Below, one piece after another: positions 9,058 to 19,168 of a stretch of 64,000 bases of DNA. Both the position numbers and the translations under genes were made by a program. This DNA is from Myxococcales bacterium (GTDB taxonomy: Bacteria > Myxococcota_A > UBA9042). The DNA lies in contig CANLIC010000025.1 in assembly GCA_947491025.1 (NCBI GenBank), positions 1 to 64,000 on the forward strand, in the 5' to 3' direction. Every line of letters begins with the position of its first letter. The first letter of the stretch is position 1. The notes beneath the pieces were generated by a model, which saw only the letters and a list, made by a program, of their open reading frames with translations, had not been told where the DNA came from and did no database searches.

Positions 9058-9392
9058 CAGGAGCCCCGATACGTCGAATAGCCATAGGGATTGAGCAGCA
9101 GCGGCACGTGGTAGTGGGCGCGCGGCGGGTCGTGGATCAGGAACTCGATGTCGACCCGCGGGTAGAAGGCCTCGACGCCGTGGCGGTCGAAGTAGTCGCC
9201 GACCGCGAAGTCGATGCTGTAGTGGCCGACGTCGGGCGCCTCGCCGAGCAGGTCCGAGACCCGGCCATCGGCGTTGGTCGTGCCGCGCCCGAGGTGGCGC
9301 CAGACGCCGCCGACGCTGCGGTACAGGTTCACCTCGACGCCCTCGGCCGGCATCCCGATCGTGGTGTCGAGGATGTGGGTGCTGATGCCCAT
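9057..9392 (-). CDS. uraH: 5-hydroxyisourate hydrolase (transthyretin-like)
   Basis: Hydrolyses 5-hydroxyisourate, the product of urate oxidation, to OHCU. The 111-residue protein has the N-terminal signature ISTHILDTTIGMPAEG and ends in the diagnostic YRGS tetrapeptide, with a catalytic-type HYHVP before it. The start is the ATG at 9392, chosen because a strong AGGAGG site lies eight bases upstream (9401-9406) and because it opens directly with the conserved motif. It lies between the allantoicase-UraD fusion and allA, with which it overlaps by ATGA. Confidence 0.96.
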   Translation of the reverse strand: MGISTHILDTTIGMPAEGVEVNLYRSVGGVWRHLGRGTTNADGRVSDLLGEAPDVGHYSIDFAVGDYFDRHGVEAFYPRVDIEFLIHDPPRAHYHVPLLLNPYGYSTYRGS

Positions 9393-9450
9393 CGCGGGTT
9401 CCTCCTGGCGCGCCAGCGGCGCGCCCATGCGCTTCGGGTCCGGGCTTGGC

Positions 9451-11061
9451 CTAGCCCGCCAGCAGCCAGTTCTCGAGGCGCAGGCGGGTGATGCGGGCCT
9501 GTTCGTCGCCGGCGTTGCGGATCTCGGCCTCGCGGTCGTTGCCGATGCGCCGCTGCAACAAGGCGAGCATCTGCGCTGCGCTGCGCCCAGTGGCGAACAC
9601 GATGAAGATGAAGCCGAAGCGCTCGAAGTAGGTCTCGTTCAGCGTCGCCAGCATCGCCGTCACCGACGACTCCGCCCCGTGCACCTGCGCCTGCTCGCCT
9701 CGCGACCACTGCGCCGACTGCGCCGTCGCTGCCGCAGCGTCTTTGCGCGCACCGATGCGTGGGTGGGCAGCGAACGCCTCCAGCCAGTCCGACTCGCGCA
9801 GCGCCCAGAACGCGACGTCGACGGCCTGCAGCACGTCGCGCACCTGGCTGCAGGAGGGCAGGGCCCGCGCCACCTGCTGGGCCCAAGCCGTCGCGCCGCA
9901 GAAGGAGAGCAGCAGGGCGTCCAGCTCGGCGCGCGGCAGCGCCTGCAGCGTCGCCAGTCGCTCTTGCTCGCGCGGGGTTGGCGCCGCGAGGCCGAAGACC
10001 CGCATCCGGTTCACGCCGCCGTGCGGGAAGATGTGCACCCGCAGGTGGGTCGCCACGGTCGGGCGCGCCGGCTCAAAGCTGTGACGGCGGTGCTGGACCA
10101 AGGGCGCGAGGTCGAGCAGCGGCGTCCAGCCGGCGTCGTCGCCGGTCGGCACCTGCGCCATCGCCGCGGCCATGCCCTCGGCGTCATCGGGGTCGACCGC
10201 GCCGGCGTCGAAGGCGAAGACGCTGCACGCCTGCGGGGCGTTGCCCTTGAAGAAGTGGGTGTCGACCTCGATGCGCTGGACCAGGCCGCGCCGACCGAGT
10301 CCGATCTCGCACCAGTCCGAGCCCGGCGTGCGCCGCCGCCGCGTCTCCCAGCCGTCGCCCATGTTCACGCCGCGACCGGGCAGCAGCAGGTTGGCCGGTG
10401 GGCCGAAAAAGGCGTCGCTGATGGCCGTCACGCGGCCGCCGTGCTCGATCGCCGCGAGATCGATGGATCCCTGCTGCCAGAAGATCTGTGGCGCAGGTCG
10501 CGCCACGCCATACACGCGCAGCCGCGCAACGCCGCCGTCGGGGTAGATGTGGAGACGGACGTGGGTCGCCCGCGGCGAAAGCTGGGGCAGCGCGATCACG
10601 TTGCCGAAATCGGAGCGGATGTCGGTCTTGGGCAGCGCCAGCCGCCAGACCTTGGCGACCTGCGCCGCGCCCTCCGCACCTTCCTCGGCCACGGGCCAGC
10701 TCAGCAGCTCCTCGGCGGTGGCGGTGTGCGGCGCCTCGCAGACCTCCAGCGCGACGGCGATGGGCGCGTTGCCTTTGAAGTGCGTGGTGTCGACCAGCAG
10801 CCCTTCGACGCTGCCCGGCACGCCGAGCCGCAGGATCGCGGTGTCGTGGCCCGGGCCGCGCATCCGCTGCGACTCCCAGCCGTCCATCCACTTGCCCTTG
10901 TCGGTGTAGACGCCCTCTTTCCACACCGGCGCGTCCGAGCGGACGAGGTTCTCCTTCTCGGCGAAGTAGTCATCGCTCGCCCACAGCACGAAGGTGCCGG
11001 TCTCGTCGGCGGCGAGGTTGACGAGGTGGCTGAAGGCGGCGGGGGCGGGCTGCTGCGACAC
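9451..11061 (-). CDS. bifunctional allantoicase / OHCU decarboxylase fusion
   Basis: A 536-residue two-function protein. Roughly residues 1-350 form allantoicase (allantoate to ureidoglycolate plus urea), seen as two homologous halves each with a DGWE-R motif (MDGWESQRMRGPGHD; GDGWETRRRRTPGSDW) and a G-N-A-P segment (FKGNAPIAV; FKGNAPQAC). Roughly residues 365-536 form UraD, the OHCU decarboxylase that produces S-allantoin, with its AHPRIG catalytic-histidine motif and the FGFIFIVFATGRSA segment. The two activities are non-consecutive, with allantoinase acting between them. The start is a GTG with GGGAG upstream. The gene lies 42 bases after allB and 58 before uraH. A frameshifted pair is unlikely because the frame is continuous. 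Confidence 0.93.
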   Translation of the reverse strand: MSQQPAPAAFSHLVNLAADETGTFVLWASDDYFAEKENLVRSDAPVWKEGVYTDKGKWMDGWESQRMRGPGHDTAILRLGVPGSVEGLLVDTTHFKGNAPIAVALEVCEAPHTATAEELLSWPVAEEGAEGAAQVAKVWRLALPKTDIRSDFGNVIALPQLSPRATHVRLHIYPDGGVARLRVYGVARPAPQIFWQQGSIDLAAIEHGGRVTAISDAFFGPPANLLLPGRGVNMGDGWETRRRRTPGSDWCEIGLGRRGLVQRIEVDTHFFKGNAPQACSVFAFDAGAVDPDDAEGMAAAMAQVPTGDDAGWTPLLDLAPLVQHRRHSFEPARPTVATHLRVHIFPHGGVNRMRVFGLAAPTPREQERLATLQALPRAELDALLLSFCGATAWAQQVARALPSCSQVRDVLQAVDVAFWALRESDWLEAFAAHPRIGARKDAAAATAQSAQWSRGEQAQVHGAESSVTAMLATLNETYFERFGFIFIVFATGRSAAQMLALLQRRIGNDREAEIRNAGDEQARITRLRLENWLLAG

Positions 11062-11103
11062 GGGGGACTCCCAACGGGGATGGGGCTCGACGGGCGAGCC
11101 AGG

Positions 11104-12501
11104 TCAGCGACGGACGGCGACGAACGACCCGACAGGGCGCGAAGCGAAACCACGCACGGCGTCGTAGGCGAGCTTGCCGCCGACGTAGGTCTGATGAACG
11201 CGGCCTTTGAGCGTGCGCCCCTGGTAGGGCGTCAGCTTGTGCCGGTGGCGGATGTCGGCCTGCTGGACGGTGTGTTCAGCGAGGTCGTCCCAGACCACGA
11301 TGTCGGCGTCGTAGCCGACGCGCAGCCGGCCCTTGCGACCGCCGAGACCGACGAGGTCCGCGGTGGCCTCAGCGTGCCAGCGCGCCATGGTCGCCACATC
11401 GTGGCCGCGCGCCGACGCTCCGGTCCACAGCGCCGACAGACCGAGCTGCAGGCCGGCGATGCCGCCCCAAGCCGCCATGAAGTCGCCCTGCTCCAAGCGC
11501 TTGAGCTGAGGCGTGCACGGCGAGTGGTCCGAGACCACCATCGACACCGGGCCGTCGGCAAGCGCCTTCCAGAGGCGTTCGCGGTTGTCGGCCGAGCGAA
11601 TCGGTGGCGCGCATTTGGCGAAGGTGGCGCCGTCTTCGATCTCCTCGGCGGCGAAGGTCAGGTAATGCAAGCAGGTCTCGGCGCTGATGGCGACACCCTG
11701 CTGCTGCGCCTCCGCGATCAGCGGCACTGCACCGGCCGCGGCGAGGTGGACGACGTGCACCCGCGCCCGGTGCTTGCGGGCGAGCTCGATGAGCAGCGCG
11801 ATGGCCTCGATCTCGGCCTGCTCAGGGCGGCTGCGCAGGTAGGTGTCGTAGCGGCGCGGGTCTGCACCGCCCTGCACCCGCTCCAGCGCCAGCGCCGCTT
11901 CGGCCGCGTCGAGGGGGCCCGGCGCCTCGGCGTGGGCGATGAGCGGCAGGCCAAGGTCCCGCAGGCGCGGCAGGGCGGCGTCGAGGTGGCGGGCGGCGAC
12001 GTGGCCGAATTCATCGACCCCAGAGGGGCAGAGGAAGCACTTGCAGCCGGCGACTCCGAACTCGGCGAGGCCATCGAGGTCGCGCCAATCCCCGGCCTCC
12101 TGGTCCGGCACCACGCCGCCCCAAAACGCCACATCGACGTGGAGTTGGTCGCGCAACGATGCGCGCTTGGTCTCGGCGGCCGCGCGGTGGGTGGTCGCCG
12201 GGATGCAGTTGAGCGGCATGTCGACGACGGTGGTGATGCCGCCCGCCGCTGCGGCCTCGGTGGCAGTGGCGAAGCCCTCCCACTCGCTGCGGCCGGGCTC
12301 ATTGATGTGGACGTGGGCGTCGACGACGCCCGGCGACACGACGTGGTCGCCGGCCTCCACACGGTGGGAGACCGCCTCGGCGTCGACGCGAGGGTCGTCG
12401 TAGGCCGTGATCGCCGCGATTCTGGTGCCGTCGACGTGCAGCGCCGCTGGCCGCAAGGCGCCATCGACCAGCACGCGGTGGCCGCGCAAGACCCAGGTCA
12501 T
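11104..12501 (-). CDS. allB: allantoinase
   Basis: Hydrolyses allantoin to allantoate in the cytoplasm. The 465-residue amidohydrolase has the metal motif DAHVHINEPGR (HVH at residues 63-65), the likely carboxylated lysine in GCKCFLC, histidines in LIAHAEA and VHVVHLAA, and the catalytic aspartate in VVSDHSPC. The ATG at 12501 is preferred over a longer frame because a GGGAGGG site lies just upstream (12508-12514). It follows puuD by 117 bases and precedes the allantoicase-UraD fusion by 42. Confidence 0.95.
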   Translation of the reverse strand: MTWVLRGHRVLVDGALRPAALHVDGTRIAAITAYDDPRVDAEAVSHRVEAGDHVVSPGVVDAHVHINEPGRSEWEGFATATEAAAAGGITTVVDMPLNCIPATTHRAAAETKRASLRDQLHVDVAFWGGVVPDQEAGDWRDLDGLAEFGVAGCKCFLCPSGVDEFGHVAARHLDAALPRLRDLGLPLIAHAEAPGPLDAAEAALALERVQGGADPRRYDTYLRSRPEQAEIEAIALLIELARKHRARVHVVHLAAAGAVPLIAEAQQQGVAISAETCLHYLTFAAEEIEDGATFAKCAPPIRSADNRERLWKALADGPVSMVVSDHSPCTPQLKRLEQGDFMAAWGGIAGLQLGLSALWTGASARGHDVATMARWHAEATADLVGLGGRKGRLRVGYDADIVVWDDLAEHTVQQADIRHRHKLTPYQGRTLKGRVHQTYVGGKLAYDAVRGFASRPVGSFVAVRR

Positions 12502-12618
12502 CGTCCGCCCTCCCACGACGTGGTGCGCATCGCCCAAAGCCAAAGCGCGACGGAGGCGCGGGTCGTCAAGCGACCGCTTCTTCGCCCTGCCTCGCCAGCC
12601 CTCATCGACGGCCCCGGG

Positions 12619-13830
12619 TCACTTTGCGGCCTCGGCACGCGCGTCGACATCGGCGCCCTGCACGATCCAGGCCCCGACGAGCAGCCGCTCGGCGTCGGTC
12701 ATCGCCGTCAGGTTGCCGAGCGGCATCGTCTTGGTCTGCACCGTCCGCACCAAGATCCGCTGCGCTTGCGCCTGGATCTGCCCGGCTGTTTCCAGCACGA
12801 CCCCCTGGGGCGGCGCAGCGAAGCCCTGGAAGCTCGGCGTTTCGGCGTGGCAGCTCACGCAGCGAGCGGCCATGATCGTCCGCACCTCGCTGAAGGCCAC
12901 CTTGCGGTGCTGCAAAAGGGCCGGATCGTCGGCGGCGCCAGTGGTCGGCACCGTCAGCGCCATCGCCCCCACCAAGGCGACCAGCGTTCCGCCCCAGATC
13001 CACAGCGGCGTGGCGCGGCGCTGGTTCATCGCGATCTTGACGCCGACCCCGAGCACGCAGACCAGCGTCAGCACTGCAAAAGCGTAGGGCCCGCCGTAGA
13101 GCGACGGGAAATGGTTGGACAGCATCGTCAGCAGCACAGGCAGCGTCAGGTAGTGGTTGTGGGTGCTGCGCAGCTTGGCCTTGGCGCCCGGGCGGGTGTC
13201 GACCGCTCGGCCTTCTCGCGTCGCGGCCATCATCTCGCGCTGCGCCGGGATGATGGTCAGCAGGACGTTGCTGGCCATGATCGTGCCGAGCGTCGCGCCC
13301 ACCTGCAGAAACGCCGCGCGCGGCGTCAGGACCTGCAAAAGCGCCCAGCCGCCGCCGGCGACCGCCAGCAGACCGACCAGGCCCATCGCCGCCGGGCGCT
13401 GCACCAGGGGCGTTCGGCAGAGCAGGTGGTAGAGGGCCGTGGTGCCGAACAGGGTCGAGGCGGAGAGGCCGATGGCTGTGGCGTGGGCCGTCGGCGACGC
13501 GGCATCGAGCAGCATCGCTCTGCCGCCCGCCCAATACACCAAGATCAGCAGCAAGAATCCGGTGATCCAGGTCGCGTACGACTCCCACTTGAAGGTGTGA
13601 AGCTCGTCGGGGATGGACTCCAGGCTCTTGCGCTTGACGACCTCATAGAAGCCGCCGCCGTGGGCCATCCAGAGCTCGCCGATCAGCTCGCCGGTGCGGG
13701 CGGGGTGGGCCTTGCGCAGCTTGCTGTCGAGCCACATGAACAGAAAGGAGTCGCCTACCCACATGATCGCGGCGATCACGTGCGCCCAGCGGAGCACCAG
13801 CTCCCCCCACTCCTGCAAGATCGCGGTCAT
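12619..13830 (-). CDS. puuD: membrane-bound urate hydroxylase with C-terminal cytochrome c domain
   Basis: A 403-residue protein starting MTAILQEWGELVLRWAH, with about eight hydrophobic helices and then a haem-c motif CVSCH at residues 324-328 in a small C-terminal domain containing a possible distal Met (KTMPLG). This layout matches PuuD, the integral-membrane urate oxidase that probably passes electrons to the respiratory chain rather than making peroxide. It produces 5-hydroxyisourate for UraH. It is first in the urate operon and replaces a soluble uricase, which is not seen here. The ATG at 13830 was chosen over a longer frame by motif position and the GGTGG site upstream. Confidence 0.93.
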   Translation of the reverse strand: MTAILQEWGELVLRWAHVIAAIMWVGDSFLFMWLDSKLRKAHPARTGELIGELWMAHGGGFYEVVKRKSLESIPDELHTFKWESYATWITGFLLLILVYWAGGRAMLLDAASPTAHATAIGLSASTLFGTTALYHLLCRTPLVQRPAAMGLVGLLAVAGGGWALLQVLTPRAAFLQVGATLGTIMASNVLLTIIPAQREMMAATREGRAVDTRPGAKAKLRSTHNHYLTLPVLLTMLSNHFPSLYGGPYAFAVLTLVCVLGVGVKIAMNQRRATPLWIWGGTLVALVGAMALTVPTTGAADDPALLQHRKVAFSEVRTIMAARCVSCHAETPSFQGFAAPPQGVVLETAGQIQAQAQRILVRTVQTKTMPLGNLTAMTDAERLLVGAWIVQGADVDARAEAAK

Positions 13831-13937
13831 TTGGCCACCTTTGCGCACACGCGGCGTCGACGGTAGCCGCGCGGCGATGCGGTGGCAAGCCAGCGCTCCG
13901 CTTGCGGATGGTGATCCGTCACCACCCCGTCCCCCGG

Positions 13938-13951
13938 GCCCGTCGACGGGC
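13938..13951. promoter_or_regulatory. 14-bp perfect palindrome upstream of puuD
   Basis: GCCCGTCGACGGGC is a perfect palindrome in the 153-base gap between the kinase stop and the puuD start, about 107 bases before the puuD ATG. It could be an operator for a dimeric regulator of the urate operon or part of a transcription stop after the kinase gene. No T-run follows it. A weak promoter-like pair on the minus strand (TTGACT at 13982-13987, TCTATG at 13957-13962, spacing 19) flanks it. Both readings are inference. Confidence 0.35.
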
Positions 13952-13983
13952 GCGTCCATAGATGCGAAACCAACGACTCCAAG

Positions 13984-15915
13984 TCAACGCACCAGCAGCA
14001 GCGTCGCGTAGGCCGCCAGCACCAGCACCGCAGACCAAACCGCCAACGTGACCGCGATCAGCGACCAACTGGCCGGTGCTGCGTCCGGGTCCAAGGTCGC
14101 GCTCGCGCCAGCGCGGCCGCTCGAGGTCGAGGCCAGCGCCAGCGACAGCGCTGCCGGGGCGGCCTGGGCCCGCTTGGGCGCCGCCGCTGCGCGTTCCTCG
14201 TCTGCCATCGCCGGCACCGAGCGCGTTGAGCCCTCGGTGTTGCTCGGCGCGGCTGCGCTGCTGACACCGCTGCGCCGCTGCAAGCCCGGCCGAACCTGAA
14301 TCGAAGGCGGCACCGCGAGCACGGGCAGCGCAGGCGGCGCCTCATCGGCCCGCGCCACCCGGGCCAGCCCAACGGTCTCGGCGGTCGCGACCGACGCAAG
14401 GGGCGCCGCGCTGCCGCTGGCCGGGGCAGGCGCCTCCTGGGCGGTCCGCGGCGCCGTCGCGCGGACAGGGCCCGAGGGTCGACTGCCGCCGCCCAGGCCG
14501 ATCGGAGGATCGGTGGGGGCCGGCGTAACAGGGTGGATCTGCAAAAGCGACGGCCGCTTGGACCGCGCAGGCAATGGACTCGCCTGCCGAGGGATCGGTG
14601 GCGGGATGTCACTGGTCGCAAGCTCCGGGTCCACCGAGCGCGCCGCCGTCGGCATGGCTGCGGCTGTGGTGGGCAGCGGCGGTGGCTCGGCGGCCTGCAG
14701 CCGCCGTTGCACCTCGTCGGTGTCCAGCAGCGCCGTGGCGCCTTCGCCATCGAAGTCCGGCAGCGCCTGGGCGCTCTTCGCCGGGCTCTCGGCGCGCCGC
14801 TCTGCCTCGGCGCTGGCCAGCGGTCGCCCCGCTGGGCGAGGCAACGCAGCGCTCACACGCGCCTGGGGTCGCTCGGGTGCCGTTCGCGGCTGGGCCAGCA
14901 GCGACTCGGTGGCAAGCGACGACCAGTGGTCGGCGTCGGCGTCGACCTCGGTACCGTCGGGCCGGAGCGGCCGGTCGTCGCTGACGCCGAAAAGCCGCCT
15001 CACCCAGGCCCCGAGCTCATCGCGGTCCGCCCGGGCGTTGCACTCGTCGGCGACCCGCAGCAGGGCCTCGCGTAGCTCGCGCCCGGTCTGGTAGCGCGCG
15101 TCGGGCTGTCTCGCCAGCGCACGATTTGCCACTGCCAGCAAGGGCGCCGGCACCCGTGCCGCCTTGTCGGCCGGCCAGCGCACCTCGCCGCGCGAGACCA
15201 CCTCCAGCAGTCTCCGCGGGTCGGGGACGTCGTAGAGCGGCCGTGTGCAGAGCAGCTCGAAGAGCAGGATGCCCGCGGAGAAGAGGTCCGCCCGATGGTC
15301 CAGCCGCTCGCCGCGCGCCGCCTCCGGGCTCATGTAGTAGACCTTGCCCTTGATCTGTCCCACCTCTGTCTGGGTGCGGCGCGCCGCCGCCTTGGCGATG
15401 CCGAAGTCGGTCAGCTTCACCTCGCCCTGGTAGCCGATGAGGACGTTCTGCGGGCTGACATCGCGATGGATGATCTGCAGCGGCGACCCGTCGGGTGCGC
15501 GTCGGGCGTGCGCGAAGTCCAGCGCCGAGGCCAACTCGGCGACGATGAAGATCGCGAGGCTGATCGACAGGTCGCGGCCGGTCTCGAACTGCCGCTGCAG
15601 CAGCCGGAACAGGTCCACGCCGTCGACCAGCTCGTAGGCGAGGAACCAGTCCTCTCCTTCCCGGCCGAAATCCAGCACCGATGCGATGTTGGGGTGCGAG
15701 AGCTGGCTGGAGATCCCTGCCTCGTCGGCGAGCATCGCGACGAAGGACGCGTCGTCAGCCAGGTGCCGAAACATGCGCTTGATCGCGACGCTGCGCTCGA
15801 AGCCGCCGAAGCCGGGCATGCCGGCGCGGTAGACCTCTGCCATCCCGCCCGCAGCGATACGCTCGCGCAAGATGTAGCGGCCGAACGCGAGGGGCAGGGG
15901 CGGGTTCCGCGTCAT
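13984..15915 (-). CDS. tail-anchored serine/threonine protein kinase
   Basis: About 643 residues. The N-terminal eukaryotic-type kinase domain (about residues 12-280) has the glycine loop AAGGMAEVY, Lys46 in VAIK, catalytic loop HRDVSPQN (Asp152), DFG (170-172) and SPEAARG in place of APE; all catalytic residues are present. A long Pro/Ala-rich, probably disordered region follows, and the protein ends in a hydrophobic helix (WSLIAVTLAVWSAVLVLAA) with only a few residues after it, so it is probably tail-anchored with the kinase in the cytoplasm. The start is uncertain: ATG 15915 sits just before the domain, with ATG 15930 and TTG 16011 as alternatives, and none has a clear ribosome site. Target unknown. 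Confidence 0.88.
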   Translation of the reverse strand: MTRNPPLPLAFGRYILRERIAAGGMAEVYRAGMPGFGGFERSVAIKRMFRHLADDASFVAMLADEAGISSQLSHPNIASVLDFGREGEDWFLAYELVDGVDLFRLLQRQFETGRDLSISLAIFIVAELASALDFAHARRAPDGSPLQIIHRDVSPQNVLIGYQGEVKLTDFGIAKAAARRTQTEVGQIKGKVYYMSPEAARGERLDHRADLFSAGILLFELLCTRPLYDVPDPRRLLEVVSRGEVRWPADKAARVPAPLLAVANRALARQPDARYQTGRELREALLRVADECNARADRDELGAWVRRLFGVSDDRPLRPDGTEVDADADHWSSLATESLLAQPRTAPERPQARVSAALPRPAGRPLASAEAERRAESPAKSAQALPDFDGEGATALLDTDEVQRRLQAAEPPPLPTTAAAMPTAARSVDPELATSDIPPPIPRQASPLPARSKRPSLLQIHPVTPAPTDPPIGLGGGSRPSGPVRATAPRTAQEAPAPASGSAAPLASVATAETVGLARVARADEAPPALPVLAVPPSIQVRPGLQRRSGVSSAAAPSNTEGSTRSVPAMADEERAAAAPKRAQAAPAALSLALASTSSGRAGASATLDPDAAPASWSLIAVTLAVWSAVLVLAAYATLLLVR

Positions 15916-16164
15916 CGCGGGCAGGAGCATCGCAGCGCTGGGCGACGCAAGCAAGTGATCGACGCCGAAGAGTCCATGCCCAGGCCCCGCCCGGGCTGCA
16001 AGCCGCTGCAAGGCATACGAGATCCAGCCGCATCCGGCGCTTTCATGACGTCGGTCGCATCAAGCGGTGGCAGGCTTGAAGATGCTGGAATGACACGGCA
16101 ATCCTGGCGCGATTCTCTGCCTCAGCGACGGGTGCGGAGCCATTCAGAGCGCGCCGACACGCGT

Positions 16165-17106
16165 CTAGAGTCCGGCGTCGCGCAGCGCCCGGGCCGCAGC
16201 CAGTTGGGCCTCACTCAGCTTCTCGGGCACGGCGACTTCCAGCCGAACCAGCAGATCGCCGCGGCCGCCGCCGACCATGTGTGGCACACCGGCCCCGCGC
16301 ACGCGTAGCGTCCGCTGGCTGCTGGTGCCAGGCTCCACCCGCAGGCCGCGGCTGCCGTCGAAGGTCTCGACCTCGATGCTGCCGCCGAGCAACAGCGTGC
16401 TCGGCAGGACCTTGGCCGTGGCCTGCAGATCGTCGCCTTGCCTGACGAAGCGCGGGTCGTCCTCCACCTTGACGAGCAGCAGCAAGTCGCCCGCGCCGGC
16501 GGGCCCGGATTGACCCTTGCCGCGCACGCGGAGCTTCTTGCCCGTGGCGATGCCGGCAGGCACCCGCACCGTAATCTCGCGCTCTTCGCCGCCGACCTTC
16601 ACCGTAAGGTGCCGCTCGCTGCCGTGGACGGCCTCGTGGAGCGCGATGGAGAGCGGCAGCTCAATATTCGCCCCACGCGCTGGAGGTTCGGGCGCCGCTT
16701 CTGGGCGGGGACCGCCCCGGCCGCGCCCAGCGCCCGGGCTTCCGCCCGCGCCGCCATTGAACATGTCGAAGAAGTTGTTGCCGTTGCGACGGAAGTTGCC
16801 CCATCCAGAGCCGCGGAGCCCGAAGCTCGACAGGATGTCGTCGACATTGAAGTCGCGCAGGATGTCTTCGGTCGACCACTGCTGATGAAAGCGCTGGTCG
16901 CCGAACGTGTCGTACTGTTTGCGCTTCTCGTTATCGCTCAGTACGGCGTAAGCTTCGGAGACCTCTTTGAACTTCTCCTCGGCCGTGGGGTCGTTCTGGT
17001 TGCGATCGGGGTGGTACTGCATGGCCAGCTTTCGGTAGGCCTTCTTGATCTCATCGGCGCCGGCGCCTTTCTCGATGCCGAGCGTTGCGTAGAAATCCTT
17101 GCGCAT
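16165..17106 (-). CDS. DnaJ/CbpA-type J-domain co-chaperone
   Basis: Stimulates DnaK ATPase and delivers substrates. The 313-residue protein has an N-terminal J domain with HPD at residues 32-34, a Gly/Phe-rich linker (about 100-150) and a C-terminal substrate-binding region containing GKKLRVRGKGQSG and the final LSEAQLAAARALRDAG. There is no CxxCxGxG zinc region, so it is a class B (CbpA-like) protein rather than canonical DnaJ. The AAGGAGGG site supports the ATG at 17106. It follows dnaK on the same strand, with a strong inverted repeat between them. Confidence 0.93.
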   Translation of the reverse strand: MRKDFYATLGIEKGAGADEIKKAYRKLAMQYHPDRNQNDPTAEEKFKEVSEAYAVLSDNEKRKQYDTFGDQRFHQQWSTEDILRDFNVDDILSSFGLRGSGWGNFRRNGNNFFDMFNGGAGGSPGAGRGRGGPRPEAAPEPPARGANIELPLSIALHEAVHGSERHLTVKVGGEEREITVRVPAGIATGKKLRVRGKGQSGPAGAGDLLLLVKVEDDPRFVRQGDDLQATAKVLPSTLLLGGSIEVETFDGSRGLRVEPGTSSQRTLRVRGAGVPHMVGGGRGDLLVRLEVAVPEKLSEAQLAAARALRDAGL

Positions 17107-17150
17107 TCCGCCCTCCTTGATGCTGCTTGCCGGTCCAGCCCGGATGCGCC

Positions 17151-17188
17151 GACGCCCGGGGGCGCATCGCTGCGACTCCCCGGGCGTC
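17151..17188 (-). terminator. inverted repeat between dnaK and the dnaJ-like gene
   Basis: An 11-base perfect inverted repeat, GACGCCCGGGG at 17151-17161 and CCCCGGGCGTC at 17178-17188, with a nested CGCA/TGCG stem inside the 16-base spacer. It lies about 50 bases after the dnaK stop and 45 before the J-protein start. No T-tract follows, so it may be a partial terminator, an mRNA-processing or stability element that sets the DnaK to J-protein ratio, or an operator. Confidence 0.45.
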
Positions 17189-17236
17189 CATGGCTCACCT
17201 CACTGGCACAGGCCAGGGGACCCGTCATCCCAATGC

Positions 17237-19168
<1,932 letters not shown>

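Noticed and set aside
9274..13866. A 1530-codon open frame on the plus strand
   Set aside because: It lies opposite the recognised urate operon genes, is Arg/Gly/Val-rich without motifs, and is an ordinary antisense artefact of high GC.
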